Origin: a virus
IMG/VR virus record: IMGVR_UViG_3300017744_000167
Location: 1-23,237 of that record
Length of the DNA stretch: 23,237 nt
Reading direction: 5' to 3' (one strand)
A program made the position numbers and the translations under genes. The first letter of the stretch is position 1, and the number at the start of each line of letters is the position of its first letter. A model generated the notes under the pieces. It was not told where the DNA came from and did not search any database. It worked only from the letters and a program-made list of their open reading frames with translations. Shown here one piece after another: positions 6,452-14,400 of the stretch.

Positions 6452-6898
6452 ATGTCTAATGAAGCACCCAACGTAATGGTAAAGTGTGACTTGTTCTGGC
6501 CTAACCTGACTCACAAGAATGAGTTAGCAGGTAAGTACACAGTTGATCTTTCCAACCTTTCTGACGCTGCTATCACTGCGTTGGAAGACATGGGTATCAG
6601 CATCAACAACAAGGGAGATGATCGTGGATCGTACATCACCTGCAAATCCAACAACAAGTACCGAGCGTTCAACACTGACGGAACAGAGTTGCTCATCAAG
6701 GGACGAACACCACGAGATGACATGGACGACACAGAAACAGGAGTCGTGGTGGGTAATGGTTCCACAGCTAAGTGTCTCATCGGATACTACGATTGGGAGT
6801 ACCTCAAGAAGAAAGGTCGTAGTGCCACACTCAAGCGCCTTGTGATTGATGAGGTTGTTGAGTACGCACCAGAGCTAGAAGAGATGGAAGCTTTGTGA
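6452..6898 (+). CDS. T7 gp2.5-like single-stranded DNA-binding protein
   Basis: This 148-residue protein fits the gp2.5 OB-fold group: an N-terminal strand region (NVMVKCDLFWPNLT), a central strand hairpin, VVVGNGSTAKCLIGY corresponding to the conserved gly-rich strand of gp2.5, a basic patch and an acidic C-terminal tail (VEYAPELEEMEAL) of the kind that contacts polymerase and helicase. It would coat ssDNA at the fork and help recombination. ATG 6452 is chosen because CGGAG (6438-6442) lies nine bases upstream; the in-frame ATG 6443 touches that site. It has its own promoter, and its stop overlaps the exonuclease GTG. Confidence 0.85.
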   Translation: MSNEAPNVMVKCDLFWPNLTHKNELAGKYTVDLSNLSDAAITALEDMGISINNKGDDRGSYITCKSNNKYRAFNTDGTELLIKGRTPRDDMDDTETGVVVGNGSTAKCLIGYYDWEYLKKKGRSATLKRLVIDEVVEYAPELEEMEAL

Positions 6899-7587
6899 TA
6901 CTCATTGATGGTGACATGCTGGTGTACCGTGTTGGCTTTGCTTGTGATGATGAGCCAGCAAGGGTAGCAACAGAGACTCTAGATAACTATCTATCTCAGA
7001 TAGTATTAGATCTTTCTGATCACTACACATCCAGCATTGTTTACTTAACGGGTAAGGGCAACTTCAGGGACGAGGTTGCTGTTACCCAACCCTACAAAGC
7101 TGGTCGTTCTGAAAAGCGTAAGCCTGTACATAAGAAACTGCTCCGCGACTTCATGGTATCTGAGTGGAATGCAGAGGTTGTTAACGGTATGGAAGCTGAC
7201 GATGCTATAGCTATCAAGGCTACTGAGCTAGACCACAAAGCTATCATATGTTCACTAGACAAAGACTTCAGGCAGGTTCCTTGTCCTATGTATGATTACA
7301 CCAAGAAAAACTTAAATGCATTTAAGGTTGATGACGCTATGCGGTGGCTGTACAAACAGGCGTTGATGGGTGATCGTGTTGATAACATCCCCGGTATCTA
7401 TGGGGTTGGGCCTAAGAAAGCTGACAAGATTATTGACCCGTGTACAACAGAGTGGGAATGTTACAGTACCTGTCTTGCTCACTACTGGGACAACGATCTG
7501 GATGAAGACAGACTACTAGAAAGTCTTAACCTTCTGTACCTGTTACGTTCACACGATGATAAGTACGAGAAGCCAAGTGAAGTTTGA
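6895..7587 (+). CDS. T7 gp6-like 5'-3' exonuclease (FEN/PIN family)
   Basis: A 230-residue 5' nuclease that removes RNA primers and degrades host DNA ends. The metal-binding acids are visible: D5 and D7 (LIDGDML), E100, D102 and D103 (GMEADDAIA), D122 and D124 (SLDKDF), and D160 and D163 (GDRVDNIPG). A helix-3-turn-helix DNA-binding element follows (GIYGVGPKKA, 167-176), and YKAGR (67-71) matches the basic 5'-end contact. The start is GTG 6895, overlapping the ssDNA-binding protein stop by four bases. The codons for NLNAFK (139-144) contain the second copy of the 16-bp palindrome. Confidence 0.92.
   Translation: MILIDGDMLVYRVGFACDDEPARVATETLDNYLSQIVLDLSDHYTSSIVYLTGKGNFRDEVAVTQPYKAGRSEKRKPVHKKLLRDFMVSEWNAEVVNGMEADDAIAIKATELDHKAIICSLDKDFRQVPCPMYDYTKKNLNAFKVDDAMRWLYKQALMGDRVDNIPGIYGVGPKKADKIIDPCTTEWECYSTCLAHYWDNDLDEDRLLESLNLLYLLRSHDDKYEKPSEV
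7311..7326. repeat. 16-bp perfect palindrome, copy 2 (inside exonuclease gene)
   Basis: CTTAAATGCATTTAAG, identical over all 16 bases to the copy at 85-100, here within codons 139-144 of the exonuclease. Flanks differ apart from a few A residues upstream, so it is not part of a longer duplication. Confidence 0.8.
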
Positions 7588-7954
7588 TTCTAAGTTTGAG
7601 AAAGAAGCTTATGCATTGATGCGTGGCTGCGAGTATCATCCTTCACAAACACTAGAGTACGTACTGCCTAAGACGTATGAGCCTGACTTTGTTTACAAGA
7701 CAAAGAGTAAGACCATATGGATAGAAGCTAAGGGTAGGTTCCGTACATCAGACGAGGCACGTAAGTATGTCTACATTGCAAAGACGCTTGGCCCAGCAGA
7801 GGAGTTGGTATTTCTCTTCCAAAAACCAAAGACACCAATGCCGGGATCACGTAGAAGAAAAGACGGTACACGCTACACAATGGAAGAATGGGCGAACAAG
7901 CAAGGGTTCAGATGGTACACTCTTGAAACAATACCGAGAGGGTGGAGACAATGA
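7556..7954 (+). CDS. T7 gp3-like endonuclease I (Holliday junction resolvase)
   Basis: A 132-residue PD-(D/E)xK nuclease that cuts branched DNA and helps break up host DNA; T7 endonuclease I works as a domain-swapped dimer. Catalytic residues are seen as D44 in YEPDF, and E57 and K59 in IWIEAKGRF, with E15 or E17 in the N-terminal helix as the fourth acid. The C-terminal block ending in TIPRGW also matches the family. It is slightly shorter than the T7 enzyme (149). The start ATG 7556 overlaps the exonuclease end by 32 bases with no clear binding site, so coupling is likely; GTG 7577 is a possible later start. Confidence 0.88.
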   Translation: MISTRSQVKFDSKFEKEAYALMRGCEYHPSQTLEYVLPKTYEPDFVYKTKSKTIWIEAKGRFRTSDEARKYVYIAKTLGPAEELVFLFQKPKTPMPGSRRRKDGTRYTMEEWANKQGFRWYTLETIPRGWRQ

Positions 7955-8718
7955 CTAGACACCTAGTAATACCTGACACTCAAATAAAACCTGACTGTCC
8001 TGTTGACCACATGTACTGGGCAGGTCGGTACGCGTGTGCTATTAAACCAGATACGATCATACACCTTGGTGATCATTGGGACATGCCGTCGTTGTCATCG
8101 TATGACGTAGGTAAGAAGTCGTTTGAAGGTAGACGTTACTCCGCTGATGTTGAAGCTGGCAACGAAGCAATGCAAGTCTTCATGGACTGTATCAGAGCAG
8201 AGCAACAACGCCTACGCAGACGTAAGAAGAAGATATGGAAACCAAAACTTATTTTTACTCTCGGTAATCATGAGTACAGGATAGAACGCGCAGTAGAAAA
8301 CGATGCCAAGCTAGAAGGGTTAATGAGTTATGAAGATCTCAATCTCAGGGGATGGGAGGTTCTTCCGTATCTTCAGCCGGTTATTGTGGACGGTATTGCT
8401 TATTGTCACTATTTCACTAGCGGTGTCATGGGCAGGCCAGTTACAAATGCAAAGCTACTGCTCCAGAAAAAACATATGTCATGTGTTATGGGACACGTAC
8501 AAGACAGAGATATCGCGTTCGACAGAAACGCAGCAGGAAACAGAATGACCTCCTTGTTTGCTGGTATATACTATCAACATGATGAGGAGTATCTTAACCC
8601 ACAGACTAACGGGTCATGGTCTGGTTTGTGGGTGTTCAATGAAGTAGACAACGGTACGTTTGATGAGATGCCTGTGTCTATGACATACCTACGGGGGAAG
8701 TACGGTGCTAACTCTTGA
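7951..8718 (+). CDS. calcineurin-like metallophosphoesterase
   Basis: A 255-residue phosphoesterase with metal motifs in the usual order: D9 and Q11 (VIPDTQ, with Gln in place of the common His), GDHWD (D41, D44), GNHE (N106, H107), H153 (YCHYF) and GHVQ (H182). The fold uses two metal ions to cleave phosphate esters. The substrate in phages of this type is not known; DNA-end, nucleotide or RNA processing are options given its place among nucleases. ATG 7951 is chosen because it overlaps the endonuclease stop by four bases; the in-frame GTG 7942 would add three residues. Confidence 0.86.
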   Translation: MTRHLVIPDTQIKPDCPVDHMYWAGRYACAIKPDTIIHLGDHWDMPSLSSYDVGKKSFEGRRYSADVEAGNEAMQVFMDCIRAEQQRLRRRKKKIWKPKLIFTLGNHEYRIERAVENDAKLEGLMSYEDLNLRGWEVLPYLQPVIVDGIAYCHYFTSGVMGRPVTNAKLLLQKKHMSCVMGHVQDRDIAFDRNAAGNRMTSLFAGIYYQHDEEYLNPQTNGSWSGLWVFNEVDNGTFDEMPVSMTYLRGKYGANS

Positions 8719-8869
8719 TGAAATACTAGAACGAGTTTCTTCTAGGTATGATGAAGTTACTATCATGGAAGCACTAGAAATTACATCTGAAGACTTAGTT
8801 GAAAGGTTTTCTGATAGAGTAAAAATTAACAGTTGGAAGTTTGACTTGGAGGAAGAATATGCAGAATGA
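8705..8869 (+). CDS. small acidic protein, GTG start (54 aa)
   Basis: A 54-residue frame starts at GTG 8705 behind a GGGGGAAG site (about 8692-8699), inside the end of the metallophosphoesterase gene, and stops within the start of the next gene. It fills what would otherwise be a 140-nt gap. The product (beginning MLTLDEILERVSS, ending KFDLEEEYAE) has two helices with an LEI-T-EDLVERF turn that resembles short helix-turn-helix-like acidic proteins of marine phages, recalled from memory and without known function. Overlaps on both sides support it. Confidence 0.68.
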   Translation: MLTLDEILERVSSRYDEVTIMEALEITSEDLVERFSDRVKINSWKFDLEEEYAE

Positions 8870-9176
8870 GTGGACTGATTACAAATCTATAAACGAAGCA
8901 ACTCCAGAGCAATGGGACAAAGCAAGCAAGACAGTGTATGGTAAACTATACGATCCTAATGACCAAGCTATAAAGAAACAAGTAGGAGGATCTCATTACA
9001 ACCGCTACTCAATCCAACCAGTTGATTTTATCCTTGCTAATAAACTTGATTGGTGTGAAGCCAACGCCATCAAATATATTACAAGACACAAAGACAAGGG
9101 TGGAGTCGAAGATGTAAGGAAAGCAATACACTATCTAGAAATACTTCTGGAGCGTATGGTCAATGAACATAATTGA
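8859..9176 (+). CDS. DUF3310 / T7 gp1.7-like protein
   Basis: A 105-residue protein carrying the DUF3310 signature: QVGGSHY (41-47), a Q-P-VDFI segment, then the helix AIKYITRHKDKGGVEDVRKAIHYL split over residues 70-93. The same motif forms the C-terminal part of T7 gp1.7, reported as a nucleotide kinase that also affects ddT sensitivity; short versions like this are common in phages and may not be kinases on their own. ATG 8859 has GGAGGA (8848-8853) upstream, better than a TTG 18 bases earlier. It overlaps the next gene by 14 bases. The position before the reductase fits nucleotide metabolism. Confidence 0.85.
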   Translation: MQNEWTDYKSINEATPEQWDKASKTVYGKLYDPNDQAIKKQVGGSHYNRYSIQPVDFILANKLDWCEANAIKYITRHKDKGGVEDVRKAIHYLEILLERMVNEHN

Positions 9177-9414
9177 AGGTAAGTTTAAAAAAGACATACC
9201 CGCTAATGAGTTTCTTGTTACTTGTGCGTTAAGAGCACAGGACCAGATAGAAGAAGGTAGAAATCCTAAAGTAGTTGTTGTGTTCTTTGAGAATGAACAC
9301 CCGCTAGAAGTCACGTCGTCAGAACAATATCCTGATGGAGTGTTTATGACGCTTCACTTAGCAGCAGCGGCTATTATTAATGAAACACTAGGCATAACAG
9401 GAGAACCAGAGTAA
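9163..9414 (+). CDS. hypothetical protein before ribonucleotide reductase (83 aa)
   Basis: ATG 9163 follows a GGAG about ten bases upstream, within the end of the DUF3310 gene. Its TAA stop is immediately followed by the reductase ATG. The 83-residue product looks like a small alpha/beta protein: a strand (NPKVVVVFFENEHP) between two helices (EFLVTCALRAQDQIEEG and FMTLHLAAAAIINETLG). No family is recognised. Close packing suggests co-translation with the reductase. Confidence 0.68.
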   Translation: MNIIEGKFKKDIPANEFLVTCALRAQDQIEEGRNPKVVVVFFENEHPLEVTSSEQYPDGVFMTLHLAAAAIINETLGITGEPE

Positions 9415-11286
9415 ATGGATGCATATCAACAGTACATACACAAGTCACGCTACGCACGCTACAATGCAGAAGAACAACGCCGGGAAACTTGGGAAGAAAC
9501 AGTTAATCGTTATGTTAACTATTGGGTAGACAAAGCAGACCTCAATGACTTTGAAGTATCTGAGATCTTCAAGGCTATACATGATCTAGATGTAATGCCT
9601 AGCATGAGAGCATTGATGACAGCGGGTGAAGCACTAGACCGTGACAACGTAGCAGGTTTTAACTGTAGCTACCTACCTATTGATCACCCTAAAGCATTTG
9701 ATGAGATGATGTACATTCTCATGTGCGGCACAGGCGTAGGCTTTAGTGTTGAGAGACAGTACATAGCCAAGCTGCCTGAAGTTGCGGAGAAGTTTCATGA
9801 AACAGACACAGTTATTAATGTTGCGGATTCAAAGATCGGATGGGCGAAATCGTTTAGGGAACTGGTATCATTGTTGTATTCAGGTCAGATTCCCCAATGG
9901 GACGTTAGCAGAGTACGACCTGCAGGTGCCACACTTAAAACTTTCGGAGGTCGTGCAAGTGGTCCAGAACCTCTCATCGAACTATTCAAATTCACGTCCG
10001 GGTTGTTTCAAGGATCTGCTGGACGAAGGCTTACATCCATTGAATGCCACGATCTTTGCTGCAAGATCGCACAAATCGTAGTAGTAGGTGGAGTAAGACG
10101 ATCAGCACTTATATCACTATCCAACCTGTCTGATGACAGGCTACGCAGAGCTAAGACAGGTGAGTGGTATCATGCTAACCCACAACGTGCCCTATCTAAC
10201 AACTCTGCTTGTTACACAGAAACACCTGACTTTATTGCTTACTTAGAAGAATGGAAAAGTTTATATGAATCCTTCTCAGGAGAACGAGGTTTCTTCAGCA
10301 GAGTTGCTAGTCAAAAGCAGGCTGAAAGGAATGGCAGACGAGATGCTACCTACGATTTTGGAACTAATCCATGTAGTGAGATCATCCTCAGACCCAACCA
10401 GTTCTGCAATCTATCAGAGGTTGTTGTCAGGCCAGACGATACGCTCGCTAGTCTCAAACGAAAGGTACGCATTGCGGCTATCCTTGGAACTTTACAAGCT
10501 ACCCTCACAGACTTTAGATACTTAAGGAGTATTTGGAAGACAAACACAGAGGAAGAAGCTTTACTAGGTGTATCACTAACAGGCATCATGGATCATCCTT
10601 TACTATCAGGACGAGGAGACAATGCAAAGCTTAAGAAGTGGCTCACAGACATGCGAGAAGAAGCAATTAAGACTAACAAAACATGGGCTGATAGATTGGG
10701 TATCAATGTATCTACCGCTATTACTGCGATTAAGCCTTCAGGTACTGTTAGTCAGTTGGTCGATAGTGCTTCTGGTATCCATCCTCGCTATAGCGAACAA
10801 TATATACGAACAGTTAGAGCAGATTCTCGTGACCCTCTTTGCGCTGTCTTAGAGGCTGCTGGTGTCCCTGTAGAAACAGATGTAAACAGTGCTAGTACTA
10901 AGGTATTCAGCTTCCCTATCGCCTCACCAGAGGGCGCTGTGACAGCCTCAGATATGGGTGCAATAGAACAGTTAGATTTGTGGGAGTTGTATCAGGACTA
11001 CTGGTGTGAGCACAAGCCATCGATGACGTGTTACTATAGGGATCATGAGTTTCTTGAGGTAGGACAATGGTTGTGGAACAAGTTCGATAAGGTATCAGGC
11101 GTTAGCTTCTTGCCCTACTCAGACCATGCATTCCAACAGGCTCCCTATCAACCCATTGATAAGAAAACCTACAAGCAAGCAGTAAAAGACTTCCCCACTG
11201 AGATCAACTGGGACATCAATGAGGAGTCTGATATGACTGAAGGTAGTCAAGAACTAGCTTGCACAGGTAACAACTGTGAGATCTAA
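9415..11286 (+). CDS. nrdJ: adenosylcobalamin-dependent (class II) ribonucleotide reductase, monomeric RTPR type
   Basis: This 623-residue enzyme reduces ribonucleoside triphosphates to deoxy forms using vitamin B12 coenzyme, in the cytoplasm. Active-site residues line up with Lactobacillus RTPR: N318, thiyl cysteine C320 and E322 in NPCSE, C331 (QFCNLSE, eleven residues later as in RTPR), and C84 (GFNCSY) for the partner cysteine. The C-terminal redox pair is C616/C621 (CTGNNC). It is over 100 residues shorter than RTPR (739), with the difference at the N-terminus and between C84 and C320. It closes the plus-strand arm, and its TAA overlaps the stop of the convergent minus-strand gene. Confidence 0.94.
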   Translation: MDAYQQYIHKSRYARYNAEEQRRETWEETVNRYVNYWVDKADLNDFEVSEIFKAIHDLDVMPSMRALMTAGEALDRDNVAGFNCSYLPIDHPKAFDEMMYILMCGTGVGFSVERQYIAKLPEVAEKFHETDTVINVADSKIGWAKSFRELVSLLYSGQIPQWDVSRVRPAGATLKTFGGRASGPEPLIELFKFTSGLFQGSAGRRLTSIECHDLCCKIAQIVVVGGVRRSALISLSNLSDDRLRRAKTGEWYHANPQRALSNNSACYTETPDFIAYLEEWKSLYESFSGERGFFSRVASQKQAERNGRRDATYDFGTNPCSEIILRPNQFCNLSEVVVRPDDTLASLKRKVRIAAILGTLQATLTDFRYLRSIWKTNTEEEALLGVSLTGIMDHPLLSGRGDNAKLKKWLTDMREEAIKTNKTWADRLGINVSTAITAIKPSGTVSQLVDSASGIHPRYSEQYIRTVRADSRDPLCAVLEAAGVPVETDVNSASTKVFSFPIASPEGAVTASDMGAIEQLDLWELYQDYWCEHKPSMTCYYRDHEFLEVGQWLWNKFDKVSGVSFLPYSDHAFQQAPYQPIDKKTYKQAVKDFPTEINWDINEESDMTEGSQELACTGNNCEI

Positions 11287-11474
11287 GACATAAAGAACAC
11301 AGAGTAACCGTTAGACTTACCTACGTCCTCTGGCTTATCTTTAGAGTCATGGGGCGTAGGTATTCCTTCAGCTTGCATCTTCTTGATACGCTCTTTAGAA
11401 CGCTGACACATACTGTGATAGTCAATAGATGTGTAGGATACTGTGTGCTTGTCTGTGTGCTTGTCGTCTTTCAT
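11283..11474 (-). CDS. small hypothetical protein, last gene of the minus-strand operon (63 aa)
   Basis: Its ATG (11472-11474) overlaps the stop of the large ejection protein gene as ATGA, the same coupling used elsewhere in this operon, which supports it. The product is charged and hydrophilic (KDDKHTDKHTVSY near the start; CQRSKERIKKMQ; GIPTPHDSKDKPEDVGKS) with no membrane segment or known domain. The TAG stop overlaps the reductase TAA on the opposite strand. The gap on the plus strand here has no better coding frame. Confidence 0.6.
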   Translation of the reverse strand: MKDDKHTDKHTVSYTSIDYHSMCQRSKERIKKMQAEGIPTPHDSKDKPEDVGKSNGYSVFFMS

Positions 11475-14400
11475 TCGTCTGTTAACCCCTTTATAGTTTT
11501 ACCAATAATAGGTAGTGCTTCAAGCGACGTGCTTGGTATTGGGTTGGGCGTCTCACCAGCTAACAACGCACGCGCTACATCAGCCGTATCTTCTATAACA
11601 GCAGCAGGAAAAGTAGCAGTAACAGGAGGCATAATATTAGAAACCACAGCGTTAGCAGGATCGCTCATAAACTTATCATAGCCGTAGTCGTTAGCGCCCA
11701 TTGCACCAAACGTAAGAACAGAACCTATTTGATACAAAGCCCCTATAGCTGCCTGCTCTGGATCAGGTGTTTCACCTTTAATAACCTGCCTGCCTTCGTT
11801 GACAATACCGTAACCACCACCAGATAAAATTAAATATCTCATTGCATTTTGTAAGGCTTGTCTCTTGTTACCTGACTTCCACTCTTTGTAAATTCTACGC
11901 TCCATTAAATCAAACTGCTTGATAGCAAAACCTTTAAGCATATAAAAGATACGAGCATTAGGATTAGCTAAACCAAAAGCAGTTTGTGCCGCAGCGTTGA
12001 TAGGTTGTAATCTAAATAAGTCAAACATAACAAGATCACGTACTAACTCACTACTAGTATTACCAGCAGCTATGTCTCTCTTTAACTGATCTATTTCAGG
12101 TCTACTAAAACTGTACTGCCACTTGTTATCAAAACTACCATTAGCTACATCTTGTCTTGCTTTACGAAAAGAAGCACCCATGATACGGCTCTTACCAAAT
12201 TGATCTAACTTGGTAAAACCAGACCACTTCATTGACCACTCTAACAAGGACTCACTAGCTTGTGCTGCATTCTCTAAAAATTGATTACCACTTACCTTTT
12301 TACCGAGTAGTTTTTGGTCTGTTCCTTTCCTTGCTTTTCGTACAAACTCACCAAAAACCTGACGAGCTAGTCCCATATCAGCAGGATTAAATGTAATACC
12401 GCCTTTACCAAACAAAGCGCCTAGTACATTCTTAACACCTAACTCAAATGAGGCATTAAACAAATCATGTATGTTCATCAGAGCGCCGTAAGGATTAGCA
12501 ATAGTACCTACGTAGCCGAGACTGCGTACTAGTTCTAGCTCATGAGACATACCCTTGTTAGCATTGATACCAAGATCATCAATAATTTGCTTTGCGTTAT
12601 TAATCTGCACCTCAGATAAACCTTCACGCTTTAATGCTTCTTCAATAATACGATCATCAAACAATTTAAATAACCCAGCTTCTTTAGCTGCTGTTTTCTC
12701 TAATGTATTCTTTCCTTTAGCAACAAGAGGTTTACCTGCTGTACGAAAACCAAGCTGTTTACCTAGCTCCATACGTGTCAGTGTTTCTCGTTGCCATCTC
12801 CAATGAGAATCAAAAATATTTTCGTAGTCTTTGCTTGGATCTTTATTTTTTTCCCTCCACTTTTTCATAGAAGGACGAGTAACATTTTTAGAAGCTGCGT
12901 CTACTGATTTTGCTTCTGCTCTTTTTCTAAATGACCTAAGACTAACATCCTGACCAGTAGTAGTTAAGTTAGAATGCATCCATGCACGAGACAAGTCACC
13001 CGCAGTTACTTCTCTACGATACCGCATAGAAAACTCTAAGTTGTCATCAAAAAACTGGTTAAGCCTATCTTCTGAACCTTTTCCTATCTTACCTTTAGCT
13101 ATGTTAATGGCAGTTTGCATACGTTTTTCTCTAAACTCTAAAGACAAACGAGAGTTCGTTGCGTCTAAAAGTGAATCGTTAAACTTTGCATTTGTTTGTG
13201 CTAACTCACGAAACGGTTCCATACCTTTCCACATTCTATCTAATACAGTTTGACCACGAACAACACGATTCATTCCTCGTATAATACGTTCAGCAAAAGC
13301 CTTACCTACTGTTTCTTCAGCTAGTGTAGCAATAGGAGAAGCCAAACGACGTAACTTAACAATAGTGCTTTGTGCCTGTGGTATAGTATTATTTGTATCA
13401 GCAATAAGACGTTTAGTAGTCATATCTAATAAGTCTTGTCGCAAAAAAGTTAAGTCTTCTAATGTGTTAAATGGTTGATTTATTAAGTCCCTTAACTCTT
13501 TAATCTCTTTGTTAGAACCGTAGACTTTGTTTAACTGTTTCATGTTTACGCCCATATCAATAGCGTAATCACGCATACGTGTTAACATACTACCTAAGTC
13601 AGAAGGGTCAGCACCTTGTCTACCTACTACATCTCCTAAGTATTCTATTTCTCTTAACATTAATTGTGTAGCTAACTCATCATTAGTTAACTCAGCAGTA
13701 GGGCGATTAACTTTTGCTTCTTGTAACAACACTTCTTGAAGATCAGCTTTCTGTGAATTAAGTTCATCAACAGAGCCGACCTGACGGCCTAGTTGTGGAT
13801 CAAATATACTGTCAAAAATACGACCTACAATGGCACCACCTGCACCGTAATAAGCACCTTTTTCTAATCTGTCTATAGTATCTTCACCACTACCTATACC
13901 GTAGGCACCCGTTTCTAATGCACCTGCCGCAGCCCCAGAAGTTACACCAAGAGCACGCAACCCACTAATAACACCAACACTTGTTGGGACTGCTCCTGCA
14001 ACTTCCCCATAAAAAGAAGCACGAGGACTACGCATTTCGTAATCAGCCATCTCTTCACGTATACGCTTTAACGCTACTTCATATGGTTCATCAGACATTA
14101 AAGCTTCTAGTTCATCACCAAATTGAAGAGTTGTTCCAGAAATTACTTCTCTTATTAAACCAATCCTATCTCTATCTTTAATTGATTGCACTCTTTCCAA
14201 GTACGCATCAACAGGATCACGTTCACGAACAGGTTCAGGTGCAACAGCTTGAGGTTGAGGAGTAACAGGAACAGAGCGAGGCTGTATTACTTTTTTTAAG
14301 TAAGCATCAACAGGATCAACTTCTGGTACAATTTTTAATTCTCGTTGTGGTACAGTTATTTCATCCGGTACTTTAGGCTCCATAGCTTTCATTTGTGTAG

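Noticed and set aside
11349-11681. Plus-strand 110-residue frame after the reductase
   Set aside because: It spans the minus-strand 63-aa gene and the end of the ejection protein gene, both supported by coupling and domain context; its own start has no clear binding site.
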